DNA of 64,000 nt from Virgibacillus_P tibetensis (GTDB lineage: Bacteria; Bacillota; Bacilli; Bacillales; Amphibacillaceae), in the NCBI RefSeq assembly GCF_036026595.1, contig NZ_JARZFX010000008.1, forward strand, positions 86,420 to 150,419, given 5' to 3'. The notes under the pieces are model-generated. The model was not told where the DNA came from. It did no database searches and saw only the letters and a program-made list of their open reading frames with translations. The position numbers were made by a program, and so were the translations under genes. How positions within the stretch are numbered: position 1 is the first letter of the stretch; each line of letters begins with the position of its first letter. Below, in pieces: positions 24,356 to 33,067 of the stretch.

Positions 24356-25157
24356 TGTAAAAAAAATTGCGCTTATTGCAATTCTGCTCATTCTAGTGGG
24401 GGGCATCGGAAGCATACTCATTTTTAACCTAAATGAACCTGTATCTGTTGCTGAAGCGAAAGAAATTGATAGTACAACGATTACTGCAGTTGAAGTCCAA
24501 GCAAACAATGGGAAAGTGGAAATTATGTCTGCGGAAGGCTCCACGACCAGGGTAGAACTTACAGGAGAAGGTATTAAAAATAATAAAGAAAAATTGTCTG
24601 TTGAACAAAACGGGAATACATTATTCATTCAAACTGTTAACCAAAACAACAAATTATTCAATTTTAATTTCTTTACTGGTTCAGTAACATTAAAGGTTTA
24701 TTTACCAGAAGCAGTATACGAAACATTACATGTTGCTATTGATAATGGGAGCTTAGAAACTCAACAAGTTACTATTAAAAATATAGATGCAGTAACAAAA
24801 AATGGGCGCATAACGATGGATAATATTACTACTGACACGCTGCATGTAAAGTCAAACAATGGAAAAATAGTGCTTGATCAGGTTGAAGGCGCAATTACCG
24901 GGAAAACAGATAATGGATCAATATCACTTACAACGAAAGATTTAGACCGTTCAATTGACTTCGAAACTGATAATGGAAGTATTAAAATACAAACGGAACA
25001 AGAGCCAACAAACGCATTATTTGATGTAAGAGTGGGAAATGGAAAAACCTCTATATTCGGATCATCCAATTGGGATACGTTGGTTGGTAATGGTGATAAT
25101 ATTATTAAATTAAGTACAGATAACGGTAGTATTACAGTGGAAGACCAGACAAGGTAA
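24348..25157 (+). CDS. DUF4097 family beta-strand repeat protein
   Basis: This 269-residue protein has one N-terminal membrane helix (about residues 5-27), then a long right-handed beta-repeat domain. The repeats recur as VQANNGKVEI, AIDNGSLET, VKSNNGKIVL, GKTDNGSISL, ETDNGSIKI and STDNGSITV, roughly one per 20-24 residues. Such a domain is probably displayed outside the membrane. It is last in the PadR-DUF1700 operon, with AAAGGAGG before its ATG. Function is unknown; the family is sometimes labelled putative adhesin on weak grounds. Confidence 0.9.
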   Translation: MSNVKKIALIAILLILVGGIGSILIFNLNEPVSVAEAKEIDSTTITAVEVQANNGKVEIMSAEGSTTRVELTGEGIKNNKEKLSVEQNGNTLFIQTVNQNNKLFNFNFFTGSVTLKVYLPEAVYETLHVAIDNGSLETQQVTIKNIDAVTKNGRITMDNITTDTLHVKSNNGKIVLDQVEGAITGKTDNGSISLTTKDLDRSIDFETDNGSIKIQTEQEPTNALFDVRVGNGKTSIFGSSNWDTLVGNGDNIIKLSTDNGSITVEDQTR

Positions 25158-25180
25158 CATGTGGCAAATAGATAAGAGGT

Positions 25181-25299
25181 AGAGGCTGGGACATAACTAA
25201 ATGGGAAGAATGAGAATCCGAACAATCGAAGCGTTACATTTGCTCAGGCGTTAATGTTCGGATTTTCCTGAATAATTCCTCTTTTGTCCCAACCTCTTA
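25181..25299. repeat. Intergenic repeat with inverted ends (119 bp)
   Basis: Inverted ends AGAGGCTGGGACA and TGTCCCAACCTCT enclose CCGAACAATCG and GCTCAGGCGTTAATG, which recur inverted in the 16323-16562 element. This copy lacks the middle 110 bases of that element. It lies between converging genes and could also serve as a bidirectional terminator. Confidence 0.75.
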
Positions 25300-25324
25300 C
25301 AGATTCAGTCACAACTACATTGTG

Positions 25325-25786
25325 CTACTCTTTTTCTTTCAAGTAACTGACAACTCCGATTGCTGCACCTAACACCGCACCACCAGCTACCTCGATTGGC
25401 AAATGTCCAAGCAGCTCTTCTAATTTTTCTTTTCTTTTTTTGTGATAGATACCAGGATGTTCGTCGGACAGTTTCTCTAACTGTACATTTAATTCGTTTA
25501 CTTCCATTGCAATTTCTCCTGCCTGCCTACGAATACCCATAGCATCGTATACGACAATCAAACTAAAAATCGTGCTGACACCGAAATCTATCGAAGGTAC
25601 GCCTTTCTTCAGAGCTACATACGTGGTAAGTGCTGCGACAGCTGATGAATGAGAGCTGGGCATACCACCAGTACCAACGATCCTTGACAAATCCCATTTG
25701 CCTTTATCCAAATAATTCAATGGTATCTTTAAAAATTGAGCAGCACCTATCCCTATTAATGCTGTTAGTATGGAACGATTTAACAT
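25325..25786 (-). CDS. yuiD: Divergent PAP2 family protein (YuiD-like)
   Basis: This 153-residue protein matches the YuiD family, which is distantly related to PAP2 acid phosphatases. Visible landmarks are the N-terminal hydrophobic segment with GIGAAQFLKIPLNY, GTGGMPSSHSSAVAALTTY (PSSHS being the PAP2-like core) and YDAMGIRRQAGEIA. The C-terminus has a hydrophobic helix around GGAVLGAAIGVVSYL. It likely sits in the membrane and may act on a phosphorylated lipid or polyprenol, but the activity is not proven. AGGTGAGC precedes the start. It is a single gene. Confidence 0.9.
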   Translation of the reverse strand: MLNRSILTALIGIGAAQFLKIPLNYLDKGKWDLSRIVGTGGMPSSHSSAVAALTTYVALKKGVPSIDFGVSTIFSLIVVYDAMGIRRQAGEIAMEVNELNVQLEKLSDEHPGIYHKKRKEKLEELLGHLPIEVAGGAVLGAAIGVVSYLKEKE

Positions 25787-25954
25787 TAGCTCACCTCAAG
25801 CTATAGGATGAGAAATAAATAGGACTTTTATTCAAGAGAATTGTATTAAGTACGTTGATAACATACATGGGGCGGTGAATAATTTGTTAAGAATACATAA
25901 TCCAAAAGATATTAGGAATAATATCTATAGATTTTCACGAATGGAGAGAAACCT

Positions 25955-26230
25955 ATGGAACAAACTAACTTACACGGGAAATTACAGCAAATTAGTCAAC
26001 ATATAGCCGAGGCGCAAGAGGCTGTTAGATTGGCACAAGGGTCAGATCCGCAACTCCTGCTCCAAGCGCAGGAACAGCTTCAGCAGGCAGAAAAGGAGCT
26101 GCAGCAAACGAAAGACCTGGAAGGAACAGCAGCAACAGAGAATTCTCAATTTCAACAGGCCTATGAGCAACTGCATGATACCCGGCAAGATATACAGGAA
26201 GCACAACAAAATAATAACGGAATATTATAG
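25955..26230 (+). CDS. Small coiled-coil protein of unknown function (91 aa)
   Basis: This short hydrophilic protein is almost entirely helical and rich in glutamine (QQISQHIAEAQEAVRLAQG, QAQEQLQQAEKELQQTKD). Heptad-like spacing suggests a coiled coil. There is no signal peptide or membrane segment. The start has GGAGAG seven bases upstream, and a strong hairpin follows the stop. It looks like one of the small Bacillaceae proteins often found near sporulation genes, but I cannot name the family. Confidence 0.7.
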   Translation: MEQTNLHGKLQQISQHIAEAQEAVRLAQGSDPQLLLQAQEQLQQAEKELQQTKDLEGTAATENSQFQQAYEQLHDTRQDIQEAQQNNNGIL

Positions 26231-26252
26231 AACCTATTTTATTCTACTATTA

Positions 26253-26290
26253 AGTAAAGGCTGTCATGGAGACAGCCTTTACTATTTTTC
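26253..26290. terminator. Bidirectional terminator
   Basis: AGTAAAGGCTGTC (26253-26265) pairs perfectly with 26271-26283, followed by a T run. It overlaps the stop codon of the minus-strand small gene and serves the plus-strand coiled-coil gene. Confidence 0.85.
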
Positions 26291-26443
26291 CTTTTGGTTA
26301 TTCCTGCGGTTCGGTCGATTATTAATTAAATCCTTGAATTCATTTTCCACACCAAACTCCGCATTATTTCGTTCTCTGTTATGGGAAATTTTATTATTTT
26401 GTTTATTTTTATCTTTATTACGGTTTTTATTTTCTTCAGACAT
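26282..26443 (-). CDS. Small Asn/Lys-rich protein (53 aa)
   Basis: On the minus strand an ATG at 26443 follows a strong AAAGGAGG. It opens a 53-codon frame beginning MSEENKNRNKDKNK and ending NQKEK. The protein is very hydrophilic and basic, with NAEFGVENEFKDL in the middle. It is likely disordered and recalls small spore proteins, but no family is certain. The ribosome site and clean stop before a terminator make it a probable real gene. Confidence 0.6.
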   Translation of the reverse strand: MSEENKNRNKDKNKQNNKISHNRERNNAEFGVENEFKDLINNRPNRRNNQKEK

Positions 26444-26568
26444 GAGTCAAAAGCCTCCTTTAATTTACTCTATTAGAAAATATCCTGTCCATTTTCACAA
26501 AATTGATTCCTAATTTTGTGTATTAAAATAAACAGGAGATATTTTAGAAGGACCACAGAATATAAACT

Positions 26569-26618
26569 AAAACGCTTGGATTCAATTCTCTTATATGAGA
26601 ATTGAATCCAAGCGTTTT
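26569..26618 (-). terminator. Terminator of the ykvI-type gene
   Basis: A perfect 22-base inverted repeat (26569-26590 against 26597-26618) with a six-base loop lies 28 bases after the minus-strand stop. Confidence 0.9.
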
Positions 26619-26646
26619 GGGATAATCTTTTCTTTTTCTAATCTGG

Positions 26647-27723
26647 CTAGTTCCCTGTAGCTTTTTGGGCATCTCTTTTATCTTTGGCAAGTTTAAACGG
26701 TGCATAGATAAGGGCTCCGATAAGAAACAAACCAATATATCCGATTAGCGGATAAAAGAATGCAACGAGCTTTGTGAAACCCGCAAAACTTGCAAAGAAT
26801 GCAACTACACCTGTTATAAGGGTAGCGTAGTTAAACTTCTTCGTGTTTCTTTCAACAAAACGGGCAATAAATGCGTAGATCATGCTGACACCAGTATTAA
26901 AGATCATCCCGAATAGGACCAGGGACATTAAAATGGCTAGAACGGGTGAAATATCATCAACAATTTTCAACATTGGCATATCAAAGTTTGCCACTACGTT
27001 TACTTTAGAGAAGATTGCAAGGTGACTAAGAATGATAAGGATCCCAATTCCAAGTCCTCCAACTAAGCCACTGGCTGCAGCTATCTTTTCATTTTTCACA
27101 GTTCCACCCATCACAAGCGCCATAGCGGCCCCTACTGCGATATTAAATGACACATAATTGACTGCTGAAATGAACCAATGTGGTAACGAAGATTCCTGCT
27201 CTTTTGCAATTGGATCAAGCTCAGAGAATGACATGTCCATAGTGAACAAGCTATAGACTCCGATCATAATTAATACAAGTACAAGAACTGGTGTGATACT
27301 TCCTATTATTGCAATAATCCTTTGTACATTAAGCATCACCGTTAAAATAATTAAAACTGTCAAAATCATACTTCCAATAAAGGGACTTAATCCAAACTGT
27401 TGATTCAGGATGGATCCAGCACCTGCGATCATTACTACACCGACACCAAATAACGTAAATACAATGATTCCGTCAACTACAATTCCAAGATAGCGTCCAC
27501 TTATTTTATAGATAGCATCTTTATGAGAAATTGTTTGCATGCGGCTCCCAAGCCACGTTAGTGTCATACCAAGGTATGCGAATAATGCTGTTGCAACAAT
27601 TGCTGCAATGGTACCCATGTGACCAAAACTCGTGAAATATTGTAAAACTTCCTGCCCCGAAGCGAATCCTGCTCCGACGATGATCCCGATAAAAGCGCTA
27701 CCAATTTTTAATATTTTAAACAT
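26647..27723 (-). CDS. ykvI: YkvI family membrane protein, probable transporter
   Basis: This 358-residue protein has about ten membrane helices. It opens with the transporter-like motif GSAFIGIIVGAGFASGQEVLQYF, where the unwound GAGFASG resembles the substrate-site helix of LeuT-fold amino-acid transporters. The start at 27723 has GGAGG upstream. It resembles B. subtilis YkvI, whose substrate is not known to me. It lies beside, and on the same strand as, the D-amino-acid-oxidase-like gene 230 bases upstream. It could therefore import the substrate of the oxidase set at 27955-31203; that link is inference. Confidence 0.85.
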   Translation of the reverse strand: MFKILKIGSAFIGIIVGAGFASGQEVLQYFTSFGHMGTIAAIVATALFAYLGMTLTWLGSRMQTISHKDAIYKISGRYLGIVVDGIIVFTLFGVGVVMIAGAGSILNQQFGLSPFIGSMILTVLIILTVMLNVQRIIAIIGSITPVLVLVLIMIGVYSLFTMDMSFSELDPIAKEQESSLPHWFISAVNYVSFNIAVGAAMALVMGGTVKNEKIAAASGLVGGLGIGILIILSHLAIFSKVNVVANFDMPMLKIVDDISPVLAILMSLVLFGMIFNTGVSMIYAFIARFVERNTKKFNYATLITGVVAFFASFAGFTKLVAFFYPLIGYIGLFLIGALIYAPFKLAKDKRDAQKATGN

Positions 27724-27954
27724 AAGTTCCTCCAAGTTGTCTGTTTTTGTTAGTATGCCTTACTTCGTTACTTTTAGCAGATCACCTGTTACATCATAAA
27801 TGAACTGATATTTTTCGTCAAATTAACAATTGTCTATTCCTTTATTGTGACCTATTACTATTGAACACACCAAAATTGAACCGCCTTATAGTAAGTCCCA
27901 TTACAGCGTGCGAAGGAATAAGACGGCCGCTTTTGTATTATTTATCTGCTGACC

Positions 27955-29130
27955 TTAAACTTGTACTTTCTTAAAACGGTCAAATCGTAACGATTCACCA
28001 GGAATAATCGTTTCTGTTTTCTCAAGAATTAAATCTTCTATTAGTTTTCCAGTCACTGTTGCTAAACTAATTCCATCACCCTCATGACCTGCTGCGATAT
28101 AGAAACCTGGTACTTCATCTACAGCGGAAACAATTGGTAAATGATCATCTGTGTAAGGTCTGAATCCGGTATATGTACGGATCATATTAAAATCATTCAA
28201 AGCAGGGAAGAATCGCATGGCTCTCTTAGCCATTGTATTAACCACGTTCATGTCGACACTGCCATCATATCCGACAAATTGACGGCTGCTTCCAAGTAAG
28301 AAGTTTTGGCTTTCTGTAGGCTCAAGTACAAGAGCTACACCGTGTTTTTCGGTTAGTTCGTCTACTTGACGGGCACGGCCAAATTTATTCATTAAATAGC
28401 CAAATTCCATAACATTACGCATCATGATTGGTTTTTGTCTTGCTCCAACCATAATATGTCCTTTTCTAGGAATAATCGGGATATCAAGATCCAGCATTTT
28501 TCCAATAAAAGGAGCCCATACCCCAGCTGCGTTAACTACCTTTTTTGCGGTAAATGTTCCATTTGTTGTTTCGATAGTAAAGTCTTCTTTTTTTGAAAGC
28601 CCTGTGACCTCAGCCTGGGTTTGTAACTTCAATCCATATTGCTTCGCCTTGTCAATGAGTGAATAGCAAAATAAGTACGGGTTTATGAGTGAATCAGTTT
28701 CACTTTCCAGCCCACCAGGAATATCATGTGCGAAATAAGGCGATTCCTGACGTATGTCCGCATTACTAAGGAAGTTAAACTTCAAACCACCTTCATTTTG
28801 AGTGTCCACCCATTTTTTTGCTGCTTCTGCTTCGTCTTCATTGTCACAGACAAGAATACTGCCAAGTGCACGGTATTCGAAGGGAAGGTCGAGCTCATGC
28901 TGCAGATCTGCTATTAATTCCTGACTTACCATGGACATCTGGCTGTCAAAACCAGGATCTTTATCAACGATGGTCACATTTCCATCACATTTAGAAGATG
29001 TGCCGCTTGCAATATCATTTTTTTCAATGAGTATACAATCTATTCCTGATTTTGCAAGATAATAGGCAATGGAACAACCGACAATGCCGCCACCAATAAT
29101 TGCTACTTCTGAATGATTTTTAACCGTCAT
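27955..29130 (-). CDS. FAD-dependent amine/amino-acid oxidoreductase (DAO family, HcnC-like)
   Basis: This 391-residue flavoprotein has an N-terminal dinucleotide-binding motif IIGGGIVGCSIAYYLAKSG and the second FAD motif VVNAAGVWAP. A C-terminal segment GFRPYTDDHLPIVSAV with AAGHEGDGISLA closes the FAD site, as in glycine/sarcosine/D-amino-acid oxidases. It is divergent from three genes for a BFD-like protein, a 2Fe-2S protein and a second flavoprotein. Such beta subunits (HcnC, opine or D-hydroxyproline dehydrogenases) oxidise an amino acid and pass electrons to the partner subunits. The substrate cannot be read. GGAGAT precedes the start. Confidence 0.88.
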   Translation of the reverse strand: MTVKNHSEVAIIGGGIVGCSIAYYLAKSGIDCILIEKNDIASGTSSKCDGNVTIVDKDPGFDSQMSMVSQELIADLQHELDLPFEYRALGSILVCDNEDEAEAAKKWVDTQNEGGLKFNFLSNADIRQESPYFAHDIPGGLESETDSLINPYLFCYSLIDKAKQYGLKLQTQAEVTGLSKKEDFTIETTNGTFTAKKVVNAAGVWAPFIGKMLDLDIPIIPRKGHIMVGARQKPIMMRNVMEFGYLMNKFGRARQVDELTEKHGVALVLEPTESQNFLLGSSRQFVGYDGSVDMNVVNTMAKRAMRFFPALNDFNMIRTYTGFRPYTDDHLPIVSAVDEVPGFYIAAGHEGDGISLATVTGKLIEDLILEKTETIIPGESLRFDRFKKVQV

Positions 29131-29274
29131 AACGCATTATCTCCTTTTTTCGCAAAGACATTTATTCTATAAAGAAACATAGTCTGGCAAAATTCGTTAT
29201 TTTAATGTACTATCAATTCTATCATCTATGTTAGAATAGTTTTATAGATTGTGTCAATATTTTTTACATAGTTA

Positions 29275-29288
29275 TGAAAGCGTTAAAT
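29275..29288 (+). promoter_or_regulatory. Possible CcpA cre site
   Basis: TGAAAGCGTTAAAT differs from the cre consensus TGWAARCGYTWNCW at one position and lies 40 bases before the BFD-like gene. Carbon catabolite repression of the oxidase operon would fit a catabolic role. Confidence 0.4.
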
Positions 29289-29328
29289 TTTTTATTATTT
29301 TGATTTTGTACAAGGAGGTAGTTGTCTT

Positions 29329-29598
29329 ATGGATAAAGTAATTATCTGTAGATGTGAAGAAGTAACATTAGAAGATATCAAAAATACAGCCGAAAAACAT
29401 CACTGCTCTGCCCGTGAAGTAAAACTTCGCAAGAGAGCTGGAATGGGTTATTGCGGAGGGCGGACATGTAGACCTGCTTTAGATACTGTATTACAAGAAG
29501 TAACAGGAGAAGTTCCAGGAGATGATATGCCGTTAAAGGTCCAACCTCCTGTCAGACCAGTAACATTATCAGTTTTAGGAGGGCAAAAACAGTCATGA
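29329..29598 (+). CDS. BFD-like [2Fe-2S]-binding protein
   Basis: This 89-residue protein has the bacterioferritin-associated-ferredoxin fold. It has CRCEE near the N-terminus and CGGRTC later, giving four cysteines in the C-x-C plus C-x4-C arrangement that holds a 2Fe-2S cluster. Such domains are also fused to the alpha subunits of sarcosine, opine or hydroxyproline oxidases; here it is a separate polypeptide. AAGGAGG precedes the ATG. Its stop overlaps the next start by four bases, so it is coupled to the ferredoxin-like subunit. Role: electron transfer inside the oxidase complex (inference). Confidence 0.88.
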   Translation: MDKVIICRCEEVTLEDIKNTAEKHHCSAREVKLRKRAGMGYCGGRTCRPALDTVLQEVTGEVPGDDMPLKVQPPVRPVTLSVLGGQKQS

Positions 29599-29996
29599 AT
29601 AATCGGATACTAGATCATCCTGTTCTTGGAAAGCTATCAGACCAAACAGAGATTGAATTTACATTTGATGGAAAGACATATAAAGCATATGAAGGAGATA
29701 CTATTGCATCGGCACTCCTTGCAAATGGCGTCCGTAAATTACGTGTTCACGAAGAATCGAAAACACCACGTGGAATCTATTGTAATATTGGTCATTGCTT
29801 CGAGTGCCGTGTGACAGTTGATGAAGCGGCGGGAGTTCGGGCCTGCCTGACAGAGGTCAAGGCTGCCATGGTAATTGAAAGTGGAAAAGCTGAGCCGGTA
29901 CCATTTGACCAATCAAATCCAGACGACATGCCTCGAACATATGCAGAGTTTAATGAAAAAGCTAAGGGCAGTAAGGAGGACGATTCCCATGTATGA
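29595..29996 (+). CDS. 2Fe-2S ferredoxin-like subunit (HcnA/SoxA N-terminal type)
   Basis: This 133-residue protein matches the Fer2_4 domain found at the start of sarcosine oxidase alpha and as the HcnA subunit of hydrogen-cyanide synthase-type enzymes. The cluster cysteines lie in GIYCNIGHCFECRV and in VRACLTEV. The segment FEFDGKTYKAYEGDTIASALL (here FTFDGKTYKAYEGDTIA) is characteristic. It overlaps the upstream BFD-like gene and the downstream flavoprotein gene, so all three are coupled. It passes electrons between flavins in the complex. Confidence 0.9.
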   Translation: MNNRILDHPVLGKLSDQTEIEFTFDGKTYKAYEGDTIASALLANGVRKLRVHEESKTPRGIYCNIGHCFECRVTVDEAAGVRACLTEVKAAMVIESGKAEPVPFDQSNPDDMPRTYAEFNEKAKGSKEDDSHV

Positions 29997-31203
29997 TGTG
30001 GTCATCATAGGTGCTGGTCCTGCAGGATTATCAGCAGCAATTGCGTGTCGGGAGTGGGATTTGCATGTTATCGTAATTGATGAATTTCCAAAGCCTGGAG
30101 GCAGGCTGCTTGGTCAGCTTCACCAGGAACCTTCCGGCGAATGGTGGAATGGTATAGAAGAAACTAAAAATTTACTTGATAAAGCGAAGGAATATAATAC
30201 GGAGATTCAATGTGGAACTTCTGTGCATAACGTTGAGAAAACAAGTAATGGCTTCTCTGTGCATACAAACAAAGGTATGTTTTATGGAGAAAACCTTTTA
30301 ATAGCAAGTGGCGCTGCAGAAACAGCCGCCCCTATTCCAGGTTGGACACTTCCAGGAGTTATGTCGATTGGTGCTGCTCAAGTCATGACAAATGTACACC
30401 GGGTTCGTGTTGGTAAAAAGGGGATTGTTGCTGGAGTTAACGTACTGTCAGCAGCAATTGCTCGGGAGCTTCAAATTGCTGGCGTAGAATTGCACAGCAT
30501 GGCTTTACCTGCTGCAAACTCGGTTACAAAAAATGAAAGTGATCCTAAAAAGGTGATGGATGGTTTAGTACGGATCGCTCATCTTGCTCCATCGCCATTT
30601 CTTCGATTTGGCAGTAAGTTTGCGAAAGCTGCCTGGGTGAGGGATATTGCTGTTAAATTTTATCCAAAAGGTGGCGTGAAAATGTGGGGAATGCCAATCC
30701 ACATTCGAAAAGCCATTGTTAGTATTAACGGAACAGAGCAAGTAGAATCCGTTACTATTTGTAATGTCACTCCAGATGGCGAACCTGTTCCAGGAAGTGA
30801 AAAAACAGTTGAAGTTGACTTTGTCTGTATAGCTGGTGGGCTTTATCCACTCGCGGAGCTAGCTTCTGTGATCGGCTGTCCATTCCAATATATTGAGGAG
30901 CTTGGCGGGCATATTCCGGTTCATAATGAACAAATGGAAACACCAGTTAATGGGATGTTTGTAGCTGGAAATATTACTGGAATCGAAAGCGCAAAAGTAG
31001 CCAGAGCACAAGGGAAATTAGCTGGCTTGTCTATTGTAAAACATCGGATTAAGGATTTAGCGGACATAAACGATAAAGTTCATGAAGCATTGAACGAGGT
31101 CAAGGAAACACGTGAAAAGGCATCGATTCAATTCCACCCCGGAATTAACGAGGGGCGTGAAAAAGTAAATAAAGCGTTTAATGATTATCAACAAACAACG
31201 TGA
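29989..31203 (+). CDS. NAD(P)/FAD-dependent oxidoreductase (HcnB-like)
   Basis: This 404-residue flavoprotein starts at ATG 29989 with AAGGAGG ten bases upstream. The frame is open further upstream but overlaps the ferredoxin gene. It opens with the FAD motif DVVIIGAGPAGLSAAIACRE and contains FPKPGGRLLGQLHQEP and the C-terminal GMFVAGNITGIESAKVARAQG. It corresponds to the HcnB or alpha subunit of the amino-acid oxidase type. Together with the neighbours it completes a heteromeric membrane-associated dehydrogenase. No C-terminal aminomethyltransferase domain is present, so it is not a tetrahydrofolate-type sarcosine oxidase. Confidence 0.9.
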   Translation: MYDVVIIGAGPAGLSAAIACREWDLHVIVIDEFPKPGGRLLGQLHQEPSGEWWNGIEETKNLLDKAKEYNTEIQCGTSVHNVEKTSNGFSVHTNKGMFYGENLLIASGAAETAAPIPGWTLPGVMSIGAAQVMTNVHRVRVGKKGIVAGVNVLSAAIARELQIAGVELHSMALPAANSVTKNESDPKKVMDGLVRIAHLAPSPFLRFGSKFAKAAWVRDIAVKFYPKGGVKMWGMPIHIRKAIVSINGTEQVESVTICNVTPDGEPVPGSEKTVEVDFVCIAGGLYPLAELASVIGCPFQYIEELGGHIPVHNEQMETPVNGMFVAGNITGIESAKVARAQGKLAGLSIVKHRIKDLADINDKVHEALNEVKETREKASIQFHPGINEGREKVNKAFNDYQQTT

Positions 31204-31248
31204 TTGTAATGTTACTGTATATTGATTGAATTTATCCATTAAATAAAG

Positions 31249-31280
31249 AAGGCAAGCCTAAAAATCAGGCTTGCCTTTAT
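31249..31280. terminator. Bidirectional terminator
   Basis: AAGGCAAGCCT (31249-31259) pairs with AGGCTTGCCTT (31267-31277) around a seven-base loop between converging genes; a T run follows. Confidence 0.85.
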
Positions 31281-31299
31281 CTATTTGATGAATAATAGG

Positions 31300-31731
31300 T
31301 TATCCGCGTCTTCCGCCTCTACCGCCACGTTTAGTATCCGTACTGCGTTTAAGGGTAGATAGGTTTTCTTCACTTGCTTTTAGAAAATTAGCCATTTTAT
31401 CTTCAAAGGTTTCTTTGGGTTTGAAGCTGGTTCTTGATCGAGAATCTTTGGAGTTCCTACTATCTCTTCCCTGGCGTGTTGGTCGTTGTCCTTCAGGTCT
31501 TTCGATTGTTTTTTTGATGGACAAGGCAACTTTTCCGTCTTTTTCATTAATGACTTTTACTTCAATTTCATCCCCTAATTTAAGGTGGTCGTTAACATCT
31601 TTAACATAGCTGTCAGCTACCTCACTGATGTGTACGAGACCAGTTGTACCACCTGGTAATTCGACGAATGCTCCGAAATTAGTGATTCCTGTTACTTTAC
31701 CTTGTACTTTACTGCCTACTTCAATTGACAA
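31300..31731 (-). CDS. yabR: S1 RNA-binding domain protein (YabR / general stress protein 13 type)
   Basis: Residues 1-75 form an S1 domain (GSKVQGKVTGITNFGAFVEL, then GLVHISEVADSYVKDV, ending KVALSIKK). A disordered basic tail rich in Arg, Ser and Gly follows, ending GGRGGRRG. Such proteins bind RNA and associate with ribosomes. At 143 residues it fits the YabR/GSP13 group. YabR is often located beside the division gene divIC; here it is not, so it may be a paralogue. The start has GAGGGGG upstream. Confidence 0.9.
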   Translation of the reverse strand: MSIEVGSKVQGKVTGITNFGAFVELPGGTTGLVHISEVADSYVKDVNDHLKLGDEIEVKVINEKDGKVALSIKKTIERPEGQRPTRQGRDSRNSKDSRSRTSFKPKETFEDKMANFLKASEENLSTLKRSTDTKRGGRGGRRG

Positions 31732-31828
31732 AAAAAGTTCCCCCTCTTAAATGTTAAAACCAACTTATTATAACAAATTTAGTGACCAATATCAATATCT
31801 ATAAAAATTTGATTGCATATATAACTAA

Positions 31829-32725
31829 TTATAACTTATTTTGCCTAGAACGTGTTAACTTTTGATATTTTGTTCTCTCGATCCCATATAAAACCCATGG
31901 TGATGGCAGTTCGAACTGGTGATCTCCAGGAAGTAATCCTGCTTCCTCTTTTGTTAAATCCATCCATATATATGTTTCACCTTCTGTTTGCATTTTTAAC
32001 TTCTGATATTCGCTGGATATCGTTTCCCACAATCCATGCTGTGAGGTGATGTCATTCCAAGGGTAGATAGCATGTAAATAATGATGTTTTTTACTGTCTT
32101 TTTTTGTAATTAGAAAACGGTTCTGTGCTTCGTTTTCATGAAATGACCACTTCTCAAGATCCTGTTCTTGAAACAAATCCGATGATCCTGGGAAAACATA
32201 ATAACATTCGTAAGGGAAGGGCGATGATGATTGAACGTACATTTTGTTCAGCCATTCTTTTTTTCGCTGCAGATCAGTGAGCTGCTTCCAAACATGCGAT
32301 CCTGATTCCAAAGTGGATGTATCCTTTGTGACAGCACCATGTAACACGGACTGTGAGACCATACCGATTTTTTCCATAACACGCTTTGCTGCTGCATTGC
32401 TCTCCTGCGTGTTGGCACCAATCCACTGTATTCCTTCTATTTTAAAAGCTTCATCCATCATATATGACATAAGTGCTGTTGCATAATCATTTTTCTTAAA
32501 TTGATGATCTGTTCTTAATCTCCCTAACATTGCATAGCGCTTTGCGTAGATAGAGTGTCCCCCCATACTGATCATTTGTCCATCGATAAATAATCCATAT
32601 AAACGATTATAACCTGAAATGAGTCTGCTGAATATATGTTTAATATAATCGTCTTCAATCCCTGTATTCATCGCTTCCAGATGGGTATAATCCTCTATGT
32701 TTAACATTCGGATGGTTTTCTTCAT
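31829..32725 (-). CDS. GNAT family N-acetyltransferase (298 aa)
   Basis: The N-terminal half (about residues 1-130) is a GNAT domain with LRTDHQFKKNDYATALMSYM and NTQESNAAAKRVMEKIGM. The latter is the usual C-terminal acetyl-CoA-side helix. The remaining 160 residues are less familiar and may form a second, degenerate GNAT domain. There is no signal peptide. The start has GGGAGTG upstream, and the gene stands alone. The acceptor is unknown. Confidence 0.8.
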   Translation of the reverse strand: MKKTIRMLNIEDYTHLEAMNTGIEDDYIKHIFSRLISGYNRLYGLFIDGQMISMGGHSIYAKRYAMLGRLRTDHQFKKNDYATALMSYMMDEAFKIEGIQWIGANTQESNAAAKRVMEKIGMVSQSVLHGAVTKDTSTLESGSHVWKQLTDLQRKKEWLNKMYVQSSSPFPYECYYVFPGSSDLFQEQDLEKWSFHENEAQNRFLITKKDSKKHHYLHAIYPWNDITSQHGLWETISSEYQKLKMQTEGETYIWMDLTKEEAGLLPGDHQFELPSPWVLYGIERTKYQKLTRSRQNKL

Positions 32726-32944
32726 TTGGGTTTCACTCCCTTCTACTTACTACATTATAAACTTTATCTAATCAAAGAAGAAAGTCAGGTGCCTGGGAGA
32801 ACGTTATTTAGCTTTCGTTTTCACCATTCGTACTGCACTATTCAGTAAATTGCAGTACTACGGATGATATAAGTAATCATATATATAACTAAATCTTTAG
32901 ATCTGTTAAAGGAATACGTATTAAAATGAATAGGAGGGATCACC

Positions 32945-33034
32945 GTGAACAGTAATAAAATTGTACTGGTTACTGTTGTAGTATCATTACTATTTATTTT
33001 TGTAGTTGTTTTTTGGCAATTTGCACAAATGTGA
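32945..33034 (+). CDS. Small single-pass membrane peptide (29 aa)
   Basis: GTG 32945 follows AGGAGGG by six bases and opens a 29-codon frame. It encodes MNSNK, a hydrophobic helix of about 20 residues, and WQFAQM. A hairpin terminator follows 34 bases after the stop. The ribosome site, short free-standing unit and terminator argue that it is expressed. No family recognised. Confidence 0.55.
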   Translation: MNSNKIVLVTVVVSLLFIFVVVFWQFAQM

Positions 33035-33067
33035 ACAGTAAATAAGGAACAGGAAAGATAATAGGAA

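Noticed and set aside
29190..29210. Possible sigma-54 promoter before the oxidase operon
   Set aside because: TGGCA is present, but the GC doublet expected at -12 is missing.
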